This document shows, piece after piece, positions 1-9,551 of a stretch of DNA of 48,611 nucleotides. The first letter of the stretch is position 1; the number at the start of each line of letters is the position of its first letter. Made by a program: the position numbers and the translations under genes. Under the pieces are notes generated by a model. It was not told where the DNA came from and did no database searches. It worked only from the letters and a program-made list of their open reading frames with translations. The stretch lies in the NCBI GenBank assembly GCA_033297205.1, contig MU859279.1, positions 1 through 48,611 of the forward strand, in the 5' to 3' direction. This stretch comes from Pseudoneurospora amorphoporcata (lineage: Eukaryota > Ascomycota > Sordariomycetes > Sordariales > Sordariaceae).

Positions 1-95
1 GAGGTTGAGAAGATCAACAAGGCTTTCGAGACCAAAGTAGTTTATTAGCTGAATTGAACTACTGTTCCAAGCCCAGATTACTGCCCTTGTCACAC
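1..95 (+). repeat. End of a dispersed repeat, partial at window edge
   Basis: This stretch matches the reverse complement of 43116-43210 over 95 bp with six differences, all in the first 24 bp. Similarity stops abruptly after CTTGTCACAC in both places, so 95 is the element's end. The first 48 bases read as 15 codons ending in VVY and a TAG stop, and most of the six differences are silent in that frame. The open stretch is therefore more likely the tail of an element-encoded protein than of a host gene. Confidence 0.75.
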
Positions 96-234
96 TTCTA
101 ACTTGTCCCCAGTTCTTCTTCGTTGGTCCCGTCACATTCATGGCCATCAAGCAGTCCACGCAGTCAACGTTGGCTTTCTGATCCTATCAAACCTTTGACC
201 CATTCTTGCCTCATCTACGCTGCAATTGTCCAAG

Positions 235-1068
235 ATGCCCAAGAAGAAAGCTGCCTCCCGTCCCCTGCGCGCTCACCCGTCTCCAAGCGCACGCGTACTG
301 TCAAGGTGACCTCGACCACTTCGAAGGCTGTCGCTCCCAAGAGAGCCGCTGCTCCCAAAAAGGCCACTACTCCCAAGTCCAGTGCTCCAAAGGCCACCGC
401 TCCAAAGGCTTCTGCTTCCAAGACCCGCTCTGCGAATGCCACCGTTGGCCTGAACAGTCACCCCGTGGAACGCTCTCTATCTCCCGAATACCCCCTTCCC
501 CCAGATCGCACCACGCCTGGAAGTGTGGGAAGTTCTCGTGAGGCCGGCCCGCCTACCCCCGATCGAGCGGCTCCTGGCAAGAATGGAACTAAGCCAAATC
601 TCCGAAGACCTAGGCAGAGTGCTAACATGGAAAGCCCTGCTCAGCGCAAGGAAGACGATAAACAGAGGAGCGAAAGCTGGTTTATACAGGAGTAAGGAGC
701 ATCTGCGAGTGTGCAGACTGCGGTGAGGACTTTGATACAAAAACCGAGTTGGTGGGTTGCCCGCATCATCCTGGTAAGTCTGCTGCCGCTCCAACGACCA
801 TGTCAACAATTCCACAACACGGCTTCCAGACACTAACATGTTGTGCTGTTGCGTTGATTCAGGTGAATTGAAAGTCGATCTCACCGAGGATTGGTTGGAC
901 TCCACAGGTTTAGATCCCAATGTCGAAAAGGATCGACAGCGCATGGATGACGCGAGGTACCTCTACGAGGACTTCCCTACTGGATTTACATACACTTGTT
1001 GCGGGAACTACCGATGGGGCGAGGGCTGCGAGTTGAAGGCTCATCGGCCGTACGTGTACTGGTACTGA
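235..1068 (+). pseudogene. Array copy 1: Cys/His-rich CHORD-like small protein, probably frameshifted
   Basis: First member of the tandem family. The Cys/His part is clear: C-A-D-C with GEDFD, then GCPHHPG, a phase-1 intron at 774-862 splitting the Gly codon, and a last exon with YTCCG, GC and H ending at 1068. A further intron at about 538-665 (GTGAGG donor, GCTAAC at 621) brings the upstream Lys/Ala/Pro-rich segment (KAVAPK, KATTPK, KATAPK repeats, like an H1 tail) into frame. The ATG matching the other copies' starts is at 235 (MPKKKAASRP), but that frame hits TGA near 307. The open frame begins at another ATG, 123. So either a 1-bp frameshift lies at about 255-310 or the start moved to 123. 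No homologue of known function is recognised. Confidence 0.5.
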
Positions 1069-1211
1069 GACGTTTCCGGAGTTTGTCAAGAATCGGCTAT
1101 GCGATGCATGTCTAACAATATGACTTTACCATGTATGCTACAATTTGAGCACCTCGCCGATCTATGAAGAACTGAAGAGGGCAGTTAAGGGTCGGGCACC
1201 ACAATCACACG

Positions 1212-1668
1212 ATGTCAAAAAAAGTCAAGCAGCTAGAGATTGACGATGCAGTGTCCACCACCACCCCGGAGGCCACTTCAAAGTTCAAAACATCGCAGAA
1301 AGAGGAAAGATGCCATGCCAAAACCAAGGATGAAAGCAAGCTGAACACGCCCATCGAAAAGTTTGTTAATTCCCCGGCCTCCAAATCCCGAACCACCAAC
1401 TAGCCTACAGTGACGGGCAAGCGGAAGCGATAAACGACCCCCGAGAAGAGCTCAAAGAAGCTCAAATCTAAAGAGAGACTTACAGAGCCCCGACTCCAAG
1501 CAATGAGGACGACGCAGATAAATGCGAGGATCGGTACTGGTTGGAGAGGTCACTTGAGGGTCAGATGGTTGAAGCCTGGCATCGGGAAGACAAGCTACAA
1601 TTCGGTGTACGGTCTACCATGTTTGCAGCCTCAATCTTTTGGACGTGACGCAACGCATCGAAGTGCTC
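1212..1668 (+). pseudogene. Degenerate Lys/Ser-rich reading-frame relic between array copies
   Basis: An open stretch starts MSKKVKQLEIDDAVS and stays Lys/Ser/Thr-rich to a TAG at 1401. The same frame continues with a nuclear-signal-like GKRKR run, a TAA, then KSSKKLKSKERL. A second frame around 1498-1665 (SNEDDADKCEDRYWLERS...) also looks coding-like. No C-x2-C/HPG/CC core is visible. Its position between copies 1 and 2 and its Lys-rich character suggest a decayed sixth member or a neighbouring lost gene. This is inference only. Confidence 0.3.
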
Positions 1669-1909
1669 CATTTGCGGGAATCCACTGATTTCTGTCCGCG
1701 TACCTTCCGTTTATGGCTTGTTCGCTCCAAGGACTCTTTCTAATTCGACCCACGCACAGAACACGAAAACTTCAATTGTCCATCTTGAAAACCTTCCTCG
1801 GGCAACAAAAACCCATCAGAGCGCGACGGGCTCCCCTCTCCTGTTTCATCCCAAGACTAGTCTAGCCTCTCGTTCCTTTACATCTGGTGGTGGTGTGCAA
1901 GCCCTCAAA

Positions 1910-2601
1910 ATGGCCGACGACGAAAGTGCCGCGCAGCTACGAGACAACGAGCGCTACAGCAAGACCCTTGATGCAATCGTGTCAGCTCCCTCCTTGAGCA
2001 TCCGTGCCGTCTTGTTCTCCCTCTACGCCGAGGGCACTGATGAAGTGAAGTCGCTTATCGAGGATTGAGTCTCCGACTTCACCGCTGTCGCAAACCTCCA
2101 AACAGTGCAAAACCCAAGCGTCACAACCACGACTACCAACAGAGACTCTGGCGATGAGAGGTCGCGAGAGTATCCGTTGAAGAGAAAAGCGACAGACGAA
2201 GAGGAGGAGGAGCCGGAGAAAAAGTTGGCGTATTGTATTCACTGCGAGGAAAAGTTCGATCCGGAGGACGAGGACGATGATGGTTGCTACTATCATTCCG
2301 GTGAGTCGGCTGACGGCTCGAACAATCACCCCCAGATCTTTAGACAGACACTGACGCTACGTGCGGCGCTGTCGAACTAGGCGACATGGAGGTCAACCGG
2401 TATTCTGACGACTGGCGCGTAGATGCGGGCATCGATTCTTGGGAGTCAGGTTCGGGCTCAGAATACGATCTAGATACGGATGAGATGCGTTGGATGTGCC
2501 CCGGCGGATTCACATGGGATTGCTGCGGAGAGAGTGGAAACTCTATGGGCTGTGAGCGTCGTTACCATGAGGCGGAGGAAAATGATGAGGCTGACGAGTG
2601 A
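1910..2601 (+). pseudogene. Array copy 2: Cys/His-rich CHORD-like protein with an in-frame TGA
   Basis: Starts MADDESAAQLRD at 1910, in a context like copies 3 and 5. Residues about 20-52 carry the family's N-terminal helix motif (SAPSLSIRAVLFSLYAEG). A single TGA at 2066-2068 interrupts the frame at codon 53. The same frame continues through a Lys/Glu-rich linker to C-I-H-C, EKFDPED, GCYYHSG, then a phase-1 intron at 2301-2380 (GTGAGT..CTAG) inside the Gly codon. Exon 2 has WMCPGG, FTWDCCG, MGCERRYH and an acidic tail. The first HPG proline is Ser here. A lone stop in an otherwise intact frame points to a young null allele, a read-through stop, or separate use of the second half. Confidence 0.72.
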
Positions 2602-2939
2602 CGAGGGCGGCTGAGACGGAACCGTTAAAAGCCACGTGAAAAGGCAATAGCAGAGCACGGGCTTGATTCTGTATCTGTACCGGAAGAAACAAAGGAAACC
2701 AGTGGAAGATAGCCAATGGTACCAGAACAGAGTACAGTGAATGGCAAGCCGAGTGAAGGGTTCCCAGGGCAGGGCACGGCCCACGAACAATCCGCGAGAA
2801 AGGAAGTTTCGTTTAAAACCCTTGCCCTAATTTCTATTCTCCTCCGCGCAACCAGCCAACCATTCTCCATTTCATCTGTCGCACTCATCGATCCCTTTCA
2901 CGCCTCACCATCAACAACCCTGACAGTCAAGCACCCAAG

Positions 2940-3654
2940 ATGGCGAACGAACAACAGGAAAGCACTCCCCTTCCACAGCAGGGCCCGCGCATCAACAAAG
3001 GCATTAAGGCGATGCAAAGCGCTCCCTGCCTCAGCATCCACTGCGTCCTAGCCACTCTCTACGTCGAGGGCGACGACAATCTGAAGTCGCGCATCGAAAA
3101 CATGATTCACGAATATACCGAGACCCTTCACAACTTGAGCGCGGAATGCGAGGTGCACGGCGGAGGAGCAACCTCAGAGAACAACAACGCGACAGAAGAT
3201 GAAGATGTCGCTGAAGAACCGACTGATGAAAAACCCTGGTGTTTCGTCTGCGACGAGGAGTTCGATCCCAAGGATGAGGGCGACATTTGCGTTCATCATC
3301 CTGGTATATTCCTCCCCTCTGTCTACCTACTCTACACTGTTCCCCGGAATAGCTGTCACATGCTGACCTGTGCTCTGTGACGTCGTCGAACGTGCAGGCA
3401 AGAGAATCACCAACCCCGATTTTGACCCCGTGGCGTACGAGAGGGAGAACGATCCGGAAACGTACAACATCAAGCTGGAGTCCGGCTTGGACCAGGTAAT
3501 GGGCAGCATGGGCTGCTGGGTGCCTCTTTGGGCATCTACCTGGAGCTGCTGTGGAGAGCCTGGCGAGGCGAAGGGTTGTGTTCAGAGCACCCATGTGAAG
3601 TACATTGAGGGCATGGAGGATTGGAGCGACAGCGATAGTGACGAGAGCGATTGA
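2940..3654 (+). CDS. Array copy 3: intact Cys/His-rich CHORD-like small protein
   Basis: The one fully open family member: exons 2940-3303 and 3398-3654, 206 aa. The intron is 94 bp (GTATAT..GCAG, branch GCTGACC) and is phase 1, splitting the Gly of HHPG. N-terminal helix motif at about residues 24-50 (SAPCLSIHCVLATLYVEG), acidic linker, then C-F-V-C-DEEFDPKDEGD-ICVHHPG, a roughly 55-residue spacer, STWSCCG, KGC, H and an acidic Ser/Asp tail. The Cys/His order matches CHORD zinc-binding domains (C..C..CxxHPG..WxCC..GC..H), but the spacer between HPG and WxCC is much longer than in classical CHORD. Likely a small zinc-binding protein; partner and compartment unknown. No signal peptide or membrane segment is seen. 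Confidence 0.8.
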
Positions 3655-4244
3655 GCGGGATTCGTGGCCGGGATTGATGGACTGGAGTTATGAAAACCAA
3701 GCGCAAGGAGAGGCTACCTAGGGTACCATCACCATACAAGGGAAAGGGGAGCGACCTTTGGCAAGATGCTGGCCATATAATGGCACAGCAATGGCCAATG
3801 CATGCCGGCACAGTAATCCCTTTGGACCTCAGGGCGATGAAGTGGAAGTGCGTGGATTCAGGGCAGGTGGAAGTCACGGTAGAGGGGTAGTTTGTAACCC
3901 ATCCCAGTTGGTACAAATGGAAGTCATCAATACGTATTGTAGGTACGAAGGAAAGAGCGTGGGTCAAGGGAGCCCCAGGGTTGTTGCTTCCTGTTGTAGT
4001 TGAATTACCTACCTCTTTCTTTTCTCTGTCCCCTGCACCTTCCGCCTGCCTGCGAAGGCTCATCTCAAACGGCCTCTTTGATTGAACAAATTCCTCTCCT
4101 GCCTTTTTTGCCGACAACGCCGAAATCCTGTTTCTAACGACAAAAACAATCAATTCCAAAGCAGCATGTTCGGTCTCCAGCGTTTTAAGCTCCTCGAACT
4201 TCCATTCACCATACCCCATTACATCTCGTGTCTCACCGTTCAAC

Positions 4245-4996
4245 ATGCCTGAACAGGAAGAAACATCCACATCCAATCAAGAGAACTCACTAGGGAAGAT
4301 TGCCCAATCTGTAGAATCCACCAACGGCAACGCACACAGCTCACAGCCGAATGAGAGTCCGACCAAGCGAAGGCGAGAACAAACTTAGACACCTGACATG
4401 GAGGAAGAGGAAAAGAAAAGGGAAGCTTTGTTCAAGAACCTAAGAGCTTCGGGCGTACTGAATCCAATGAGGTGTGTCCGCTGTCGAGCGATGTTCAATA
4501 TCGAAGACAAAGCGAAGGGTTGCTGTCGTCATCCAGGTGAGCTCAGTCACCAGTCACCACGGGCAGTCAAGTGGGATATCTATGCACCTACCTACCACTA
4601 CCGTTTCTACCTACTTGGTTTGCTGTCTGTCAGAGGCTGATATGATTTTGTCACCTACCTGGTCATGGTTGTCGAATCAGGCACTATGAAGCTCAACCGT
4701 GCGTCCTACACTTGGGAAAAAGATGCGTCCATAGATGATATATTTTTGGAGTATGTAGAGTGGGAACTGGGTAGTCCGCTTATTCGTGAGTGTTATCCCA
4801 ATGGATTTATATGGACTTGTTGTGGACAGCCTGGTGGTCGGCGGGGTGTCAGTGGCGTAGGCATAAGGCCTACGATGAAGATACTGACGACAGCGACGAC
4901 AGCAATGATGAGAGTGACGAGGTTGACGGAATTGGGGAGAGCAGCGAGAGTGGTGAGAGTGGTGAGAAGGACGTGATTGGGTCGATTGAGAGTTAG
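4245..4996 (+). pseudogene. Array copy 4: Cys/His-rich CHORD-like protein with TAG and frameshift
   Basis: Starts MPEQEETSTSNQ at 4245. TAG at 4386-4388 (codon 48) follows a KRRRE basic run; the frame then continues TPDMEEEEKKREALF to C-V-R-C-RAMFNIED, GCCRHPG and a 144-bp phase-1 intron (4537-4680) at the family's usual place. Exon 2 gives TMKLNRASYTWEKD and WTCCGQPGG. The next family residues (GC, H and the Asp/Ser-rich acidic tail, DTDDSDDSNDES) occur only in another frame, ending at 4996, so a frameshift lies near 4838-4850. The N-terminal SAP/LYxEG helix of copies 2 and 3 is not evident. Two independent lesions make this a likely pseudogene. Confidence 0.72.
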
Positions 4997-5441
4997 TGTC
5001 TGAATTGGCACTTGGAAGCAAGAATACAAGTCTCCTCCATATGGCTATCGAGTAGTGATTCTGGCGAGAGGTTCAGCTGCACTTCTCGTCGCCTACTTTT
5101 CCAATAATGGAAGTGGCCAGTGGTCAACGAAAGGGAAACGATACCTGGGTGAAACGTGCTGTACATGGCAATCTTGCAGTGCGACTTGCTTCAAGCATCG
5201 TACCTTCCCTCCTTAACCGTCGAGTGCGGGGCAACTTGCCCTAAGCCCACCACCTGGCCCCCATCTCGTCTCTCCATCTGGCAGGCTTGGAGTGAGAGAG
5301 ATCTTTGTCCCCCAACACAACTTAGCCGGTATTCTCGACAAATCTCGACGCATCCAAACTTGCACAGAATCGCAGAGAACCCATTAAGCCATCCATCCAC
5401 CAACACCTGACCACCCCGATTTGACGGTCACAATCATTAAA

Positions 5442-6182
5442 ATGCCGAATAGAAGACCCAAGCCTTCGCAGGCATCTGTCCGGCCCTCGAGTTTTGATTG
5501 GCATCAACACTACCAAGCAACCGTCGATGCAATCCTGGCCAGCCCGGAGTCTGTGCTCCGCAGAGCGCTCAACAGGTTGTATACCATGGAATCAAATGAC
5601 GGAGGTAAACTGAAGCTTCGCATCAACGAGCTTCTCACTAGTCACTCCGCTCCCCACTAGTCACTCCGCTCCCGAATCATTACCCGCCAAGCGAGCAAGG
5701 GACGAGATGTCGAGACCCAAAAAGCGCAAAAGAGCCTCGCCCACCGAAGATAGTCCCCGCTGCGTCCGTTGCGGAGAGACGGGTGAAGCTACATCGGAGG
5801 TGTGGGGTTGCTCCCGTCATCCAGGTCAGTGAGTCAGCTTGAAATGCTATCCGCTACATGAGCTTCAAGCCCAGTTCCTTTCAAACGCTGACTCGTGGCG
5901 TGGTGCCCCGTCGTCAATTTAGGCACCATGAAAGTCAACCACAATTCCGTCACATGGCTCAAAGTGGGTCTTGATTCCTCTAGTGTTGCCAACACGTCGA
6001 GAAATCGAAATCAGTATCCGGATGGCTTCAGGTGGACATGCTGTGAAATGCCCGGAAGTTATGAGGGCTGTGAGGTGTGCCACCACAAGACCGCCGAGGG
6101 CAATGACAGCGACAACAGCGACAACAGCGACGAGACCGATGAAAGCGACGGGGGCGATGACTCGGACGAGGCCGGAGAGTGA
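5442..6182 (+). pseudogene. Array copy 5: Cys/His-rich CHORD-like protein broken by a 19-bp duplication
   Basis: Starts MPNRRPKPSQAS at 5442, with the N-terminal helix motif (ILASPESVLRRALNRLYTME) at about residues 28-47. A perfect 19-bp tandem duplication at 5636-5673 brings in TAG at 5658 and shifts the frame. Beyond it the other frame carries a basic linker, CVRCGETG, GCSRHPG, and the phase-1 intron 5825-5922 in the Gly codon. Exon 2 has TMKVN, FRWTCCEMPGSYEGC, HH and an Asp/Ser/Asn acidic tail to 6182. Both halves are otherwise clean, so the duplication looks recent. Confidence 0.72.
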
Positions 6183-7201
6183 TTGAGTTGTTATTGGAGC
6201 CCCATGATGGAGGTATGGATTATGATGGCATACCTACTCTACGTCGACGAGAGACGTACCTGGTACTGATGCGACAAATATCCTTACTCGGAGAACACGC
6301 TACCACCAGGAACATGAAAACCCAAAGAAGCACAACTCCTCCGAGTCAGTCTGCGGGCGCGAACGCGGAGGCGGCGGAGTTCTACCTCTCGGGACAGGAG
6401 CCATTGGGGGGACTTTGATGACACAGGGAAACGCCCGTCGGGAAGCTGTTTGAGAAGAGTCGAGCTTTGGTGCCGAAACAGGCCTTGAGGATTGTGGATG
6501 TGGGTTGCAACGTGCAAGTCGTCGTCAGCACAGGGGCAAGGTCAGTCAGTAATGGAGCTTGTAATTGATATGGCCCGTGCACTACTCCACTGAATCCCTG
6601 TATGAAACAGATGATGGAGATCTAGGTACCTATTTGTCGGTGTCGTAACGTATCGGTAAAGTCCCCGGTTTGCATCCGGTCTCGGCCAGTTTCTTCTCTC
6701 TTGTTTTTGCGGTTTTTTTGATGTTTACTTCTTCGGCTTGTCGAGTAACCAATACAGTCTTGCTTACTGTCTCGTTTTGGGGCCAGAATTGTGACGGTTG
6801 GAGGGAACGGTACATGGTAAGCGAATACGATACATGCCCCTGGAGTCGGTAGGATCGTGAGGCAGCCGCTAGCAGAACTGCCCCTGGACTGAAATGCCGC
6901 CAAACTAATGCATCACGTACAATTAGCGGGGCCGGTGCAGGCAGCAGCCAACGCTAGAGCGCTACCTGCAGGGGCCGGGGCACCAAAGGAGCCAAAAGCA
7001 GCGTACAACCGTTGGACGCTTTTGCACCGCCAAGAGAAATATGAACTTGGCATCCCGCGAACATCGCATCATTCCTGACATTCTTCCATTTCCACTCAAT
7101 CGGGCTGCCTGACTACCTACCTTACCTTAGCGATCGCGCGCATAACAAAAACGAACGAACGGAGCTTCCTAATATCACCGCTGCGAGTTATAACCCACAC
7201 A
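6183..7201. other. Intergenic, no gene seen
   Basis: About 1 kb between the array and the Dabb gene. Only short open stretches without family resemblance are present. The last 200 bp, with pyrimidine-rich and CTACCTACCTTACC runs, is the likely promoter of the gene at 7202. Confidence 0.5.
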
Positions 7202-7832
7202 ATGCGCGGCGTCCAACCACACGTTTTGCGGCTTCTTGTTGCGATCCTAGCAGCAGTCGGATTGCTCTTCTTCTTCGACCCTCTCGGTCTGCGACTCGCT
7301 TCATCGTCAGCTCTCGGCAGCTTCTATCCGACCGATAACAAGGCGGGCGGGTGGTTCATGTCTTCGACAATTACCCACATCGTTCTGTTCAAGTTCAAGG
7401 CCAGTGCGGGCGCCGACAAGATTAGCACGGTAGGTCTTGGAACCGTTGTTTAGACACGTACTTGTATCATGCTGCCCAGCTCTGACAGGACCCAACTACA
7501 GATCTCCAACCGCTTCCTAGAGCTCAAGGAACAATGCGTCACCATGGCCCAGCAGCCGTACATTCGCAAGATTTCCGGCGGCAGGGATAACTCTCCAGAG
7601 GGATTGCAGGTGAGGGAACATGACCCAAGTAAATAGGTTCTTAGCAAGAAGCTGACCCAGATGTCATGTGATCCAGGGCGGCCTTACACATGCCTTCGTT
7701 GTCGAGTTTGAGTCCGCCGCCGAAAGAGACTACTATGTCAACTTGGATCCCATCCATCAATCGTTCAAGAAGGATATCGAGCCTTTTGTGGAAAAGGTCA
7801 CGGTGGTGGACTTTACCAATGGCGCCTTTTGA
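7202..7832 (+). CDS. Stress-responsive A/B barrel (Dabb) domain protein
   Basis: Three exons, 7202-7429, 7502-7609 and 7677-7832, give 163 aa; all junctions are GT..AG and phase 0. The Dabb fold starts at ITHIVLFKFK and continues through ISNRFLELKEQC, PYIRKISGGRDNSPEGLQ, THAFVVEFESAAERDYYVN and VEKVTVVDFT, the usual full Dabb order. The family forms small dimeric ferredoxin-like barrels in stress and polyketide proteins; the substrate here is unknown. The N-terminus is unusual: about 50 residues with a hydrophobic segment (LRLLVAILAAVGLLFFF) precede the domain, suggesting a membrane anchor or signal. A second Met (MSSTITHIVLF, near 7360) would give the ordinary cytosolic form, so the first start is provisional. 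It converges on kynureninase, with 162 bp between stops. Confidence 0.85.
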
Positions 7833-7994
7833 AGTCAAGTCAGGAGATTCTCGGCTGGTTGGGTCCAGTTGAGACGGCAGACCTGCGACTAAACATCAGA
7901 TATAAACTTGGACACAACTGACAAAATGCGATTTGCTTCAAACCTCAATATTTACTTGAAGATATTTTGCATTCTCCACGTGCTACGACCCATG

Positions 7995-9551
7995 CTAACC
8001 CCTGATAGCCGCCTCAAAGATCTCGATAAACTTGCACACATCCTCGAACCGACAGTACATGGGCACCGGCGCCACACGAATGACGTTCGGTTTCCTCTTA
8101 TCGCAAACCACGCCGTTCTCCTCCAGCGCCGCCGCCACCTTATCCATCAGCCCATCCCTCAACAACAAGCTCAACTGCGTTCCTCTCTGCAAAGGATCCC
8201 TAGGCGTGATGATCTTGAACGCCGGCTCCTCGCCCTCGGGCTGTCTCCTGACAATCTCATCCAGCAAGTGCTCCGTATACGCCGTCAACACCAACGCCTT
8301 GCTCCTCAACTCCTTCATGCTCGTCTTGTTGAACACCGACAACGCAGCCGCCAAGCTCGTCAGGTCGACCGCGCTCGGGTTGCTGATCTGGAAGCCCTGT
8401 GCCCCAGGCGTAGGCCGGAACTCCTTGTCCATGTTGAACCGCACGCTCTTGTCCACTCCGTACCACCCGCTCAGTCTCGGCTTGAACACGGGCTTGCCCG
8501 AGCTCGTCATCATGTCCACCTTTCCGTGACGCTCGTGCACGAAAGCGCCGGCTATGGCGCCAGGGCCAGCGTTGAGGTACTTGTACGTGCACCACACGGC
8601 AAAATCAACGTTCCAGTCGTGAAGCTGCAGCTCGACGTTGCCCGCGCAGTGGGCCAGGTCCCAGCCGACGACGATGCCGCGCTCTTGGGCGTACTTGGTG
8701 ATGCGGGGCATGTCGAACAGTTGGCCGGTGTAGTACTGGATACCTGGCAGGAGGAGGAGCGCCGCATCCTCGGCATGCTCGTTGATCGTCTGCAGGATCT
8801 TGTCGGTCGACAGGTAGAGGTTCTCGTCAGGCTGGATCTCCACCATGGACTTCTCGGCGTCCAAACCGTGCCACTCGATCTGCGACTGGAAAGCGTACCA
8901 GTCACTGGGGAAGGGCCTCCACTCGAGGATGATCTTGTGGCGTTTCGCGGTGGGGCGGTAGAAGGACGCCATCAGGAAGTGCAGGTTGACGGTCAGGGTG
9001 TTCATCATGACCACTTCGGAGGGGTCCGCGGCGCCGACGATGGCGGCGGACTGGGCGGCGCAGGAGGCGGCCATGTCTTGCCAGGGGCTGAGCGGCGAGT
9101 TGGACATGGAGGAGAAGTGCCCGTTTACGCCGATGGAGGCCCACGTCTCAAGCTGCGCTTCGAGGTACGTGCGCACGGCCTTGGGTTGCGCGCCGAGGGA
9201 GTTGCCGACCAAGTAGATGCAGGGCTTGTCTTCGGCTTCGGTGGTGCCGGCTGTTGGGACGCCTGGATGCAGTCAGTCAGTATCCACGATGGAGAATGTC
9301 GTGGATGGTTTGGTTGGGTTGGTTATGGGGTACACAGTAAGGTCTGTAAGGTACTCACCAGGAATCGTCCCATCAAGCGCCTTCTTCTTCAGTGAGCCGC
9401 GGGTGGGAATGATGAACTCGTGTCTGAAATGCCGGAGCTCATCCTGCGCGTCCAGACTCTGGGCATACTCTTTTGTGTTGGCGTTGCAAGGGAATTGGGG
9501 CTTTTGGCCGTCCCTGAGGACCTTGACTTTGGATGCGAAGTCGTCGCTCAT
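7995..9551 (-). CDS. BNA5: Kynureninase (L-kynurenine hydrolase)
   Basis: Exons 9359-9551 and 7995-9262 with a 96-bp intron (GTGAGT..CAG) give about 486 aa, typical for eukaryotic kynureninase. The PLP enzyme cleaves kynurenine or 3-hydroxykynurenine to anthranilate or 3-hydroxyanthranilate plus alanine, in the cytosol, on the route from tryptophan to NAD. Visible hallmarks are YLVGNSLGAQPK, NTLTVNLHFL, GWDLAHCAGN (PLP-contacting Asp and His), the Schiff-base lysine in WCTYKYLNAGPG at about residue 292, and the C-terminal VIRVAPVPMYCRFEDV. The MSDDFASKVK start was chosen as the ATG directly preceding conserved sequence; an in-frame upstream ATG (9686) adds an unlikely leader. It diverges from indoleamine 2,3-dioxygenase, an upstream enzyme of the same pathway. 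Confidence 0.96.

Noticed and set aside
1..48. C-terminus of an upstream host gene
   Set aside because: The same frame and stop recur within a repeat at 43116-43210, so it belongs to a dispersed element.
7908..9395. 495-aa open frame on +
   Set aside because: It is the antisense shadow of kynureninase, whose catalytic motifs are unmistakable on the minus strand.
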